This document shows, piece after piece, positions 51,095 to 60,575 of a stretch of DNA of 64,000 nucleotides. A model generated the notes under the pieces. The model did no database searches. It was not told the origin of the DNA and was given only the letters and a program-made list of their open reading frames with translations. The first letter of the stretch is position 1. Each line of letters starts with the position of its first letter. Position numbers and translations under genes: made by a program. The DNA is from Melieria omissa. Lineage: Eukaryota > Arthropoda > Insecta > Diptera > Ulidiidae. The stretch is taken from NCBI GenBank assembly GCA_963971225.1, contig OZ020269.1, forward strand, positions 44,041,264-44,105,263, given 5' to 3'.

Positions 51095-51513
51095 TAACGG
51101 GTTGTTATGGCCAGTTAAGTAAGTAAGTAAGCCTGTCCTTTGCTCAAAATTGCTTTCGCTATCCTTTGGTGTCAAGATGATCCTAATCAAACTGTTATAT
51201 AATTTACTGACAAAACATGAAAAAATCTTACACATAAATCACAAAAGAAAAGCGAATAGTGTTTTTCTTGATTTGTTATTGGGCTGTAAACGCGATTAAC
51301 ACTAAATAACACAAGTAGATGAGCGCACAAAACCGCTCAACCGTTTTTTTTTAATTCCGACTGGGGTCAAATAGACCCCAAGGGACAGGCAGAAGGTTAA
51401 AAACTGAATATGTGAGATTTATTTCTTTAAGAAGGATGGTTTAAAACAAACAAAAATTTCGACCGATTCTAAATTTCGATAAGATTCTTTATATACAGTG
51501 GACGTCCACTGTA

Positions 51514-52074
51514 TTTAATTTTTTCTGAAATTTTTTTTATTTTTTATATAAAACTACACTATATCACTATGAATTACACTATGTCAATCTGAAAGTAACA
51601 TTATTTTGTATTTAATAAATAAAAATACATCATACCAAGGAAAACATTCTTTTTTTTCTTTGAAACGAGTTTATCGTATTTGAATCGCTCATAATAGTGC
51701 CCGCACAAATTATCGTATGTCCAAAATAACACCGTTGCGCTTTGCTGAAGTTACTAAAATAACCTATTCCAAGTGTGTAATCCTAAATAAAGTGTGTATG
51801 CCAAAAATCATGCAGCTTTGTTGCAGAGAAAACCAAAAAAAAAAGTCTCCTGTAAAATTTGGTTTTTGGCTCATACGATAAAAACGCGGGAAGGGCTCGA
51901 TATACTCATTCACTGCACATCTGCTGCCACTCCAAGTGCTTACAGTGGAACAAATATCCCAAACTCGCACACAAAATTTATGTTTACACAAAATTATTCC
52001 GTGATTTTTTTATGTTCACTAATACTACTATCTAACTAAATAATATAAATAATCACATACACATATATATTACA
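51514..52074. other. Unassigned AT-rich interval
   Basis: No coding sequence, repeat end or RNA gene recognised. It flanks the errantivirus, whose TACA target lies at 52071-52074. Confidence 0.4.
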
Positions 52075-52398
52075 AGTTAACACGGCGCACACCAAAAACT
52101 CCAGAGGTATGTTTCCCTCGATGGGAAACATACTAACAACAACGCACATAACATAATTGCCGACACAACGTTTGCAATTTCGCTGCACCGGATCGTATAA
52201 CCGTTGCACGCGCATCCGCAAAAAGTGCAAACACCACAATATCACCGTAACTCACCTGCGCCCACAACGTGACGCAGGGCTTAGCTGTAGAGAACCCAAA
52301 AATTGTAAATCAGTCTTAAGTCAAGTTGGTGGAATAAAGTTCGACTTCGGTCGCAAAAAAATATTTTTTTTGGAATGTCATTAAAAAATTCCTTAACT
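52075..52398 (+). repeat. Errantivirus 5' LTR
   Basis: 324 bp, beginning AGTTAACACGGCGCACACC. It contains an 11-bp inverted repeat GTATGTTTCCC/GGGAAACATAC near 52108. Two mismatches to the 3' LTR. Confidence 0.95.
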
Positions 52399-52411
52399 GG
52401 CGCCCAACTGC
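52398..52411 (+). promoter_or_regulatory. Primer-binding site, tRNA-Lys-like
   Basis: TGGCGCCCAACTGC overlaps the last LTR base. Its first 11 bases match the gypsy-type tRNA-Lys site. Confidence 0.7.
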
Positions 52412-52444
52412 TAGTTCGCGAGTTCAGTCTAAACCGAAAGTAAA

Positions 52445-52560
52445 CAAGGCCCTCAAGTAGTGCCACGCGAGTGCAACGAGTTACCCACAACGCCCTCAAG
52501 TAGCGCCACGAGTTACTCATCCCGCAACTTTCCAAGACCAAGGCCCTGAAGTAGTGCCAG
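52445..52560 (+). repeat. Direct repeats in the errantivirus leader
   Basis: Three copies of GGCCCTCAAGTAGTGCCA (with changes) begin near 52448, 52491 and 52542, spaced about 44-50 bp. They lie between primer site and gag. Confidence 0.7.
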
Positions 52561-53008
52561 AACCGCGACAGCAAAGAACCCGTGAATAACTTCATTAGAA
52601 GAACCGCACACCGCGAAGAGTGCGCATCGGTGGACCCCCAGTAGTCCAGCAGTAAAGACAAAAAGGATACTCCACTCCGCCGCGGGATGATTATATCGTA
52701 AGAATAGGTTAAGGTATAAAGGAAAAAAAACAGAATTTAGAATACAATCAAACTTGGGCAACTAGATAAGTAAAATTTACTACTAATTAAAACATAATCA
52801 AACAAATTCTAGAATTAAGACAACATTTGTTCGCCGTTTACTACATAATCAAAGGCTCGTACAGCCAGTAAAAATAAAAACAAAAGTCGCGATTCACCAC
52901 CTTCGGGGGGACCCTCCGGCTTTATAAACAAATCCTAGTCTCGCGATTCCCACTGGGACCCTCCGAGTCAAAAAGGACCCTCTTCCTAGAAGAGATAACA
53001 CAAAAAAA

Positions 53009-55285
53009 ATGAGTAACCCGAATAATCTCGTAAGACCCCCTATCCTCAATTTACCCAACCCCCAACCAAACCCACACCAGGCAAACATGACAGAACAAAT
53101 TGCAGAAATAGTAAACAGGATATTGAACGAACGAACAACGACAAATAGAATATACGAAACGGACGAGACGGTAAACGCAGGTGCCGACTTGGGCGATTTA
53201 GACAAAATCCCCGACGTCGTCCGCTGTCTGCGCGAATTCGCAGGAGATCCTGGCGAATTTGGATCGTGGAAAAAAAGTGTGGAGAGAATATTGCAAATGT
53301 ATGAACAGAAGCGTGGTACGCACAAATACTACGGCATCATCAACGTCATTCGTAATAAAATAATAGGGCATGCGGATATTGTGTTGGAATCTTACAACAC
53401 ACCGCTAAACTGGACAGCAATTTCTCGCTGCTTAACCACCCACTATGGAGATAAGCGCGACCTTGGTACGTTAGAGTACCAAATGACTTCACTCATTCAA
53501 GGAAACTTATCGCTACAAGAATTTTACCAGAAGGTATACGCTAATCTCTCTCTAATCTTAAATAAATTATCATGCTTAGATGCAGGACCCGAATCGCGTA
53601 CACTACTCATAACCACATACCGAAACAAAGCCCTAGACACATTTATTAGAGGTCTAAATGGTGACCTACCCAGGCTACTAGGAATACGCGAGCCCACCGA
53701 CCTCCCGGAAGCACTCCAGCTATGCCTTAAGCTGGAAAATCAAACCTACAGAGCCAATGCAGCTAACCAAAATAATAGTATTAGGAGAAAAAACCCAGTA
53801 CCACCCGTACCACCACGTAGGCATGCTCAGCAACAAAATTTACGCCAACCTTTTTATCCCCATTTGATTAATTGGAATCAACCCAGGTATCCTTCACATA
53901 ATCCTCCGCTCCCAGCAAGACAATTTCAACAACACTCATATCCCCAACAACAATTTCCACACTTTAATCATAATCAACAGCATCTCGCACCAGCCCGACC
54001 ATTTGCCCCAAAACCCTTACAGAAACCCGAACCAATGGACATTGACCAAAGTGTACAAACCCGGAACATAAATTACATGAACCGACCAGCCCCAAATAAC
54101 CTCATGGGAAAACGACCACCAAATCCCTCACAACAATTTCAAAGACCACATAAATTCCAACGGAATTTCCACATAGAATCCGCAATTCACCCGAATACAG
54201 TACACCAACAAGCAAAACAAGAAGAATATCAATATGAACAAAGCCTCCAAGAGTATCAACAAGAAACAGAAAAAGAAGACGAATACGAACAAAATTTCTC
54301 AGAATACCAAAACGATTACACAAGACAAGAGGAAAAAAGACACAGAGAACTGTCAAGACGCACAGAACAATTTTGCAGACGTCCATTTTTTAGATTGACT
54401 TCCTCATCGCTTCCCTACTTCGAGTGCAGGACTAGCGATGGGAGAATACTTAATTTCCTAATAGACACTGGGTCAAATAAAAACTACACTCAAGACTCAC
54501 TAGTAAATAACCCAAAAAACAATGAAAACGTATTTTTCGCCAAATCCGTAGGCGGCAATATCGGGATAACACAATATACCGAACTGAACCTTTTCGGACT
54601 AAAAGAGGAAAAACTGAAATTCTTCATACTACCTACACTTAAATCCTTTCATGCCATTCTCGGCAATGATAGTTTAAAGCAACTGAACGCAATTATACAC
54701 ACAGCAGACGATTACATGCTTATAAAAAATAAAATAAAAATCCCAATCAAACAGCAAATATCAAAATTAGTCAACAACATCGAGCTGAGAACAGACCATT
54801 TGACAAACGTACAGAAGGAAAAACTACATTCACTATGCATCAAATACCCAACGCTCTTCTCCGAACCAAACGAAAAACTAACATACACCACAACAGTAAA
54901 AGCAGAAATAAAAACCACAACCGAGAACCCAGTTTATTCAAGATATTATCCATCCCCAGCAGCCATGAAAAACGAAGTTGAAAAACAAGTCAGAGAATTA
55001 TTAGACCAAGGTATAATCAGACCCTCAAAATCACCCTACAATTCACCCGTTTGGATTGTCCCTAAAAAACTTTACGCATCAAAAGAACAAAAATATAGGA
55101 TGGTAATAGATTACCGCAAATTAAATAGCGTAACAGTACCAGACAGATACCCCATTCCGGAAATAAACGAAGTCATTACACAACTCGGCAAAAAAAAATT
55201 CTTTTCCGTACTAGACCTTAAGAGTGGTTTTCACCAAATACCCCTGCGCGAAAAAGACGCACAAAAAAACGGCCTTCTCAATTAA
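53009..55285 (+). CDS. Errantivirus gag-protease-RT fusion (N-terminal part of pol)
   Basis: One 758-residue frame starts at ATG 53009. Gag covers about residues 1-460, with a capsid-like segment (LREFAGDPGEFGSWKKSVER, GNLSLQEFYQKVYANLSLIL) and a Gln/Pro/Asn-rich tail without zinc knuckles. The same frame enters the protease (RILNFLIDTGSNKNY, D-T-G, about residue 480) and the RT N-terminus (VDYRKL-like VIDYRKLNSVTVPDRYP, FFSVLDLKSGFHQIPLRE). It stops at 55285 after an A7 run at 55263-55269; the RT continues in the next frame from there. Gag and pol are usually in different frames in gypsy-group elements, so the fusion is unusual. Confidence 0.88.
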   Translation: MSNPNNLVRPPILNLPNPQPNPHQANMTEQIAEIVNRILNERTTTNRIYETDETVNAGADLGDLDKIPDVVRCLREFAGDPGEFGSWKKSVERILQMYEQKRGTHKYYGIINVIRNKIIGHADIVLESYNTPLNWTAISRCLTTHYGDKRDLGTLEYQMTSLIQGNLSLQEFYQKVYANLSLILNKLSCLDAGPESRTLLITTYRNKALDTFIRGLNGDLPRLLGIREPTDLPEALQLCLKLENQTYRANAANQNNSIRRKNPVPPVPPRRHAQQQNLRQPFYPHLINWNQPRYPSHNPPLPARQFQQHSYPQQQFPHFNHNQQHLAPARPFAPKPLQKPEPMDIDQSVQTRNINYMNRPAPNNLMGKRPPNPSQQFQRPHKFQRNFHIESAIHPNTVHQQAKQEEYQYEQSLQEYQQETEKEDEYEQNFSEYQNDYTRQEEKRHRELSRRTEQFCRRPFFRLTSSSLPYFECRTSDGRILNFLIDTGSNKNYTQDSLVNNPKNNENVFFAKSVGGNIGITQYTELNLFGLKEEKLKFFILPTLKSFHAILGNDSLKQLNAIIHTADDYMLIKNKIKIPIKQQISKLVNNIELRTDHLTNVQKEKLHSLCIKYPTLFSEPNEKLTYTTTVKAEIKTTTENPVYSRYYPSPAAMKNEVEKQVRELLDQGIIRPSKSPYNSPVWIVPKKLYASKEQKYRMVIDYRKLNSVTVPDRYPIPEINEVITQLGKKKFFSVLDLKSGFHQIPLREKDAQKNGLLN

Positions 55286-56501
55286 CAACGGGAAATATGA
55301 ATTTACCCGCTTACCATTTGGTTTAAAAAACGCTCCAGCTATATTTCAAAGGACATTAGATGACATACTCAGGGAACACATAGGAACAAAATGCTTCGTC
55401 TATATAGACGATATCATCATTTTCGGACAAGACGAAGAAACTCACTTCCGCAATATAGAGACAATTTTCCACACATTACAAAAAGCAAACATGAAGGTCC
55501 AATTGAACAAATGCGAATTTTTACAAACAGAGGTCGAATATCTAGGTTTTATCGTTTCAACGCAAGGACTGAGAACCAACCCAAAAAAAGTAGCAACAAT
55601 AAATACATTTCCGGCACCCAAAACACTGAAAGAGCTAAGGTCATTCTTAGGAATGTCTGGTTTCTACAGACGATTCATAAAGGACTATGCCAAATTAGCA
55701 AAACCCCTTACCATAATCTTAAGAGGGGAGGAGGGACGCATGTCCAAAGTTAGGTCAGCAAAAATACCTATCACACTCAACGAAAGCGCAATAGAAGCAT
55801 TTAACAAAATCAAAAACTCACTGGTTTCGAATGAAGTCATGCTAGAGTTTCCCAATTTCAGTAAGGAATTTCACCTTATGACAGACGCCTCCAACTACGC
55901 GATAGGTGCAGTACTCGAACAGGACGGAAACCCGATAACATTCATATCACGAACACTAACAAAGACCGAAGAACATTATGCGACTAATGAGAAAGAAATG
56001 CTTTCAATAATATGGGCATTGAAATCCTTAAGAAATTACCTCTATGGTGCCACAGCCGTCAAAATATTTACAGACCATCAACCTCTGACATATGCGTTAA
56101 GCAATAAAAACACAAACAGCAAATTAAAAAAATGGAAAGCAATTCTTGAGGAATATAATTACGAAATAAAATACAAACCCGGAAGCACCAATGTAGTCGC
56201 AGACACACTATCCAGAATACCAACCGACGCACAAATAAATTCATTAACAGCCACACAACACAGTGACGAAAGCTCAGGACATACACTAATACCATACACA
56301 GACGCACCCATAAACGCCTTCAAAAACCAATTACTTATCTCAACAGGAGACACTTCAGCACACCAATTCCAGATCATTTTCCCAACATACCATAGGCACA
56401 CCATAATAGAGCCAGAGTTCACCGAGGAAACCCTTTGCACACTACTAAAAAAATTCCTTAACCCTTCAGTAACCAACGCGAAAAATCCAGGAAGTATATA
56501 A
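55264..56501 (+). pseudogene. Errantivirus RT C-terminal part and RNase H
   Basis: The frame picks up the RT after the A-run: YEFTRLPFGLKNAPAIFQRT, active site CFVYIDDIIIFGQ, LGFIVSTQGLRTNPKKV. RNase H follows: FHLMTDASNYAIGAVLEQ (D), EKEMLSIIWALKSL (E), KIFTDHQPLTYALS (D), TNVVADTLSRI (D). The frame ends at 56501, out of phase with the integrase. The frame changes at about 55265 and 56480 are both near A-runs, so true mutation and sequencing error cannot be told apart here. Confidence 0.88.
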
Positions 56502-57501
56502 AACGCACTTCAGCAAGTATAGAGCAAAATACACACGGAATATGGTAAAAGACTTAATAACAGTTTCAGAGCAGGAAAGAGAAATCATAAAAGAACACAA
56601 CAGAGCACATAGAAATGCTGCAGAAAATAAAACACAGTTATTGGAAAAATACTATTTCCCACAGATGAACGCGAAAATTAGAAAAATTACAAAGGAATGC
56701 AGAACATGCCAAGAAAACAAATATGAAAGGCATCCAGCAAAACCAATACTGAAAGCTTCCCCAATCCCATACTACCCAGGTCACATCGTTCATATTGACC
56801 TATACCTAACTAGTAACAAAGTCATACTCACCGCAATAGATAAATATTCTAAATATGCGCAAGCAAAAATAGTGAAGTCCAGAGCTTCAGAAGACATAAA
56901 ACAGCCCTTAAGGGAACTCCTCACAATGTTTGGCATACCTGAAAAAATTGTAATAGACAACGAAAAGTCTCTCAGTGCAGCCCCCATAACATACATGCTG
57001 GAAAATCAGTATGGTATCGAGATCTTCAAAACACCCCCATATACCAGCACAGTAAACGGGCAAATAGAACGGTTCCACTCCACCCTAACCGAAATTATGC
57101 GTTGTGTAAAAAGCGAGCAAACCCACAATTCCTTTGAAGATTTACTTTCCAGAGCTATCCACAAATACAACTACTCCATTCACTCAACCATTAATAGAAG
57201 ACCCGTTGAAGCCTTTTTTGGAAGACGAGTTACTACCGACCCATCACAATTGGAAACAGAGAGACAGGAAAACATAAAGAAAATCGTAGAGAAACACAAA
57301 AAGGACTTAGACTACCACAACAAGAATAGAACAGACTTCAAGACATATAGACCTAATGACATCGTTTTTGTGAAAATCAACAAAAGAATAGGAAACAAAT
57401 TAACCCCCAAATACAAAAAAGAAATAGTCCAAGAAGATAAAGGCGGTATTATACTAACCAAATCGGGACGAACAGTGCACAAGAGTCACATCAAAAACTG
57501 A
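56488..57501 (+). CDS. Errantivirus integrase
   Basis: The frame is open from about 56488; the first Met at 56542 is internal. The zinc region has EHNRAHRNAAENK and KECRTCQENKYERH (H, H, C, C). The core has D in HIVHIDLYLTSNK, D in EKIVIDNEKSLSA and E in TVNGQIERFHSTLTEIM. The C-terminal domain has YRPNDIVFVKINKRIGNKL. All three catalytic residues remain. The frame ends at TGA, with env starting just after in another frame. It inserts cDNA at TACA-like targets (known of the group). Confidence 0.88.
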   Translation, partial: QEVYKTHFSKYRAKYTRNMVKDLITVSEQEREIIKEHNRAHRNAAENKTQLLEKYYFPQMNAKIRKITKECRTCQENKYERHPAKPILKASPIPYYPGHIVHIDLYLTSNKVILTAIDKYSKYAQAKIVKSRASEDIKQPLRELLTMFGIPEKIVIDNEKSLSAAPITYMLENQYGIEIFKTPPYTSTVNGQIERFHSTLTEIMRCVKSEQTHNSFEDLLSRAIHKYNYSIHSTINRRPVEAFFGRRVTTDPSQLETERQENIKKIVEKHKKDLDYHNKNRTDFKTYRPNDIVFVKINKRIGNKLTPKYKKEIVQEDKGGIILTKSGRTVHKSHIKN

Positions 57502-57531
57502 AACGAAACCTTTACTATTTGCAGCATAATA

Positions 57532-57780
57532 TCTGTGGTCAAAAGCAATAACCGCCTAAGTCGAAAATTACTGTTTCGAGCAATCTCGCTTTAAAGTTTT
57601 AGCGCGTAGTGTGTTCGTTATGGGAATGCGAATAGGTTTTTATTAATAACTTCTTTTATTTTAAAGTTACAAACTCCCCGATTTTACACAAACGTAGAGC
57701 ACAGTCAAGGGAACGTGGTGGCATCCATAACTCAATTTCTTCTTAAGTCGACTTAAGCGGTTATTGCTTTTGACCACAGA
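57532..57780. mobile_element. 249-bp MITE in env
   Basis: Inverted ends TCTGTGGTCAAAAGCAATAA match perfectly for over 20 bp and extend imperfectly to CTTAAGTCGA. TA flanks are at 57530-57531 and 57781-57782 (an ATAT reading is also possible). Excision with one TA restores the env signal-peptide frame. There is no ORF inside. Confidence 0.85.
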
Positions 57781-58522
57781 TATTCCTAATTGCCTTGTGC
57801 AATGCAGAGAGGGAAATACTGGATTACACTAACAGCCGCATAGTGACGCTACAGACAGGGACTTCGAAAATCCGGACAGGATCATTCAAACTGATTCACA
57901 TCATCGACGTCGACCAATACAGCCAAGCCATAAACCAACTCGACCAGGAAATAGCACACGACATAACCCAAAAGGACGCAAATTACCCCTTCCTATCCCA
58001 CCAGATGGACACAATAAAATCCCTACTATCCCAAATATTTCCGAAAAGAAACAAAAGAGCAATCGAGGCACTGGGAACCGCTTGGAAGTGGATTGCTGGT
58101 TCACCAGACGCCGACGATTTTAGAATAATTAGCGAAAAAATAGACAACGTCCTTGAAAATAACAACAAACAAGTTGTCATAAACAAATCTGTCATGGAAA
58201 GAGTAAATAAGATAACAAAAATAACAAATAACATTCTAAATAGTATACAAATCAGAGATACATTAAAAAATGAAGTAAGCAAGCACATTGAAAGAAGACT
58301 ATCAATTCTAAAAGAAGAACTAACGAATATCGATTATTCGATACAATGGACAAAGGCTGGAATTGTCAACTCGTACATACTCTCAAACGAAGAATTAGAA
58401 AAGGCGAAAGAGATTTTTGTAAAAGAAAACATGCCCTACTTAAATTTGGTAGAAGCAATAGAATTCAGTGATGTTAAAATCGCATCCAATCATTCAACCA
58501 TTATTTATATAATAAGCACCAC

Positions 58523-58541
58523 CATTTATATAATATACCAC
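58523..58541 (+). repeat. Short tandem duplication disrupting env
   Basis: ATTTATATAATAAGCACC (58503-58520) is followed by the near-copy ATTTATATAATATACCAC. The duplicated length is not a multiple of three and it ends the env frame at 58544. Confidence 0.7.
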
Positions 58542-58555
58542 TGACTAGTGAAGAA

Positions 58556-59308
58556 ATTTGCAAAACAATTCTAATAAAACCAATCAAAGAAAATAATAAA
58601 ATATTGAAAATTCCACATGAAAAATTAATAGTATGTAAGGACACCATGTTTGAAATTGTAAATAGTTGTAAGAGTATGAACAATATGTTAATATGTAAAC
58701 AAGACAATTTAAATGATATCACTAGCTCAAGCTGCATATCGAAGTTACTCAAAGGTCACTCATCTAATTGCACCACAACCAACGATCAACATATACCCTC
58801 AATTGAAGAAATCTCTCCAGGAATACTATTCCTCAACGAATTTAATGGAACCATCGAAATAGATCAAAAACCACTTAACCTGACGGGGTCATTCCTGATA
58901 AAGTACATCAATTCAACAATCGCCGTTCGAGATACGAGGTATACCAATAAGGAGCTACCTTTTCACCAACCGTTACCTGCCATCCTGAGAACAGCCAACA
59001 CTACAACCCAATTCGAAGAAATCCTATCACTACAAATGCTAAGAGAATTGAATACGGCCAACATAAAAGAAATAGACCGATTAAAAACCAATAACAAAAT
59101 CAATTTGATAACTGGATACACCACACTAATGGTTATCATATTCATAGCACCTGCAGCAATATTTTTCATATTAAGGCGTAGAAAAAATCCGGCCGAACCA
59201 GTACAGTACAACGTTAATGTCAAGGTCAACGGGAGTCAGAATCAAGAACCGACAGAGTTGGACTCTTATCAACCCGTGGCTCAACCATCCCCAAACATCT
59301 GCTATTGA
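58556..59308 (+). pseudogene. Errantivirus env, C-terminal part (TM)
   Basis: The frame resumes in another phase (SEEICKTIL..., Met at 58604). It has several cysteines (IVCKDTMFEIVNSCK, LICKQDN, ISSSCISKLLKG-like text), glycosylation-type N-x-S/T sites and a transmembrane stretch LMVIIFIAPAAIFFILRRRK near the end (about 59130-59186), with a short cytoplasmic tail. Together with the upstream part this is the usual single-pass envelope layout. It is non-functional as it stands because of the break at 58544. Confidence 0.82.
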
Positions 59309-59321
59309 CCGAGGACGCTCA

Positions 59322-59336
59322 ATTTAAGGGCGGAAG
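59322..59336 (+). promoter_or_regulatory. Polypurine tract
   Basis: TTTAAGGGCGGAAG lies directly before the 3' LTR, matching the gypsy-type plus-strand priming site. Confidence 0.75.
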
Positions 59337-59660
59337 AGTTAACACGGCGCACACCAAAAACTCCAGAGGTATGTTTCCCTCGATGGGAAACATACTAACA
59401 ACAACGCACATAACATAATTGCCGACACAACGTTTGCAATTTCGCTGCACCGGATCGTATAACCGTTGCACGCGCATCCGCAAAAATTGCAAACACCACA
59501 ATATCACCGTAACTCACCTGCGCCCACAACGTGACGCAGGGCTTAGCTGTAGAGAACCCAAAAATTGTAAATCAGTCTTAAGTCAAGTTGGTGGAATAAA
59601 GTTCGACTTCGGTCGCAAAAAAATATTTTTTTTGGAATTTCATTAAAAAATTCCTTAACT
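59337..59660 (+). repeat. Errantivirus 3' LTR
   Basis: 324 bp, two differences from the 5' LTR (near 59486 and 59637). Right target duplication TACA at 59661-59664. Confidence 0.95.
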
Positions 59661-59765
59661 TACACACAAATATATATAATTATACACACATATATATATA
59701 TACACACACAAAGTTATACACATACACATACATACGTGTATATACACACATTCACATTCACATAC
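59661..59765. repeat. TA/CA microsatellite
   Basis: Runs of ATAT, ACAC and ATACAC immediately right of the errantivirus, a plausible target for its TACA preference. Confidence 0.85.
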
Positions 59766-59796
59766 AAGTGCGAGGTCCCAGGAGTGCGAGTGAAGC

Positions 59797-60575
59797 AGCG
59801 ATTAAGCGATGTGAAACTGGGAGAGTAAGCCGATTTTTGTGCGTTTTTTGCAATTCACGTACACAGTCCGTGTGTGCTGGCAATGATCAGCTTTTCACTG
59901 TGTCTGCTCTTTTCCCGATATTAGGGATTAGGGATCCTTTTCAATTATTTGCTTTTTAAAGTTTGTTCTCATTAATTTTCTGCATTAAATGCCAACATAT
60001 TAACTTTTTTGGTTTCATTATGTAAATATTAATGAAAAATATACCAAAGAACACAAAGCTAAATGCATAGAATATGACGGGGTCAATTGCCGTCCTTTTT
60101 ATTTCGCATTTCTTCATTTAGCGAATCTCTAACGATCAGATCAGATCAGGTAAGCTTTTGGTGCTAAATGCTCTAGTTTGACCGCAAGGTTGTTTTTTTG
60201 GATGCAGCTAATAAAATCTTAATTTAATTAAATTAAAATCATACCCAAGGATTAATTTGGCGCTTTTGGGCAATAATATATTTTTCTAGTCAATTTTATA
60301 CAAACGTATTACGAAATGGCACCAAAAATATACAAATAAAAAGACATATTTCTTTGGTCACAAAAAATGACTCACACCAGCAACACTGGAATTTTGAAAT
60401 GAACTAGAAGAACAACCCCGTTTTTGAAAATTTATATGGAGGAAAAAGTACGTTCCTGATCAAGCTTGGGGCCTACTAGTAGGCCCCAAGGTTGCAATTT
60501 TGCAATAATATTAGTGTAATTCTGTGCATGTATTTCTACCGGCTCTCCCAGTTTCACATCGCTTAATCGTTGGAG
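59797..60575. repeat. Inverted repeat pair enclosing about 720 bp
   Basis: CGATTAAGCGATGTGAAACT and seven more bases (59801-59827) recur exactly inverted at about 60543-60569. The enclosed AT-rich sequence has no ORF of note but has GATCAGATCAGATCAG near 60135. It could be a MITE, although I see no clear target duplication. Confidence 0.6.

Larger units (their letters stand above)
48087..51130 (+). mobile_element. RTE-like LINE with 13-bp TSD
   Basis: A perfect 13-bp duplication GCCTGTCCTTTGC (48074-48086 and 51131-51143) flanks the insertion, which ends in TAAG repeats (51118-51130). It encodes an endonuclease and an RT in one orientation. The N-terminal endonuclease segment is absent and the first 200 bp are not clearly coding, so it is 5'-truncated or rearranged. 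Confidence 0.92.
48068..51396. mobile_element. TTAA-flanked MITE (piggyBac-like), split by an RTE-like LINE
   Basis: The left end CCTTCTGCCTGTCC follows TTAA (48064-48067). The right end is its inverse, GGACAGGCAGAAGG, before TTAA (51397-51400). Next to the right end is a palindromic GGGGTCAAATAGACCCC. Excluding the LINE and one duplication, the MITE is about 270 bp. TTAA duplication and CC-starting ends fit piggyBac-type MITEs. Confidence 0.75.
47709..51511. mobile_element. Possible pogo/Tigger-like MITE (outer layer of nest)
   Basis: The left end reads CAGTGGACGTCCAGTATAAC after TA (47707-47708). The right end is the inverse of CAGTGGACGTCCACTG before TA (51512-51513). The first 13 bp match as inverted repeats, and the left end resembles known pogo/Tigger termini. 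Without the internal insertions it would be about 470 bp. There is no transposase. The match is short and partly palindromic, so the call is tentative. Confidence 0.45.
57515..58544 (+). pseudogene. Errantivirus env, N-terminal part (signal peptide, SU, fusion region)
   Basis: Upstream of the MITE, 57515-57531 plus sequence after 57782 forms a hydrophobic signal-peptide-like stretch ending IFLIALCNA. The mature part has a basic cleavage-like site FPKRNKRAIEALGTAWKW (about 58037-58090), typical of errantivirus envelope proteins related to baculovirus F proteins, followed by a heptad-rich region (NNNKQVVINKSVMERVNKI). The frame ends at 58544 because of a small tandem duplication. Env is normally made from a spliced RNA and sits in the membrane. 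This copy is broken. Confidence 0.8.
52075..59660 (+). mobile_element. Errantivirus-like (gypsy group) element with env
   Basis: Two 324-bp LTRs (52075-52398 and 59337-59660), AGTTAACACGG...CCTTAACT, differ at only two bases and are flanked by TACA (52071-52074 and 59661-59664), the kind of target gypsy-group elements prefer. The order is primer site, leader with repeats, gag-pol, integrase, env, polypurine tract, LTR. It is very young by LTR identity. RT/integrase and env nevertheless have frame breaks, and a 249-bp MITE sits at the start of env, so this copy is unlikely to be active. Confidence 0.95.
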
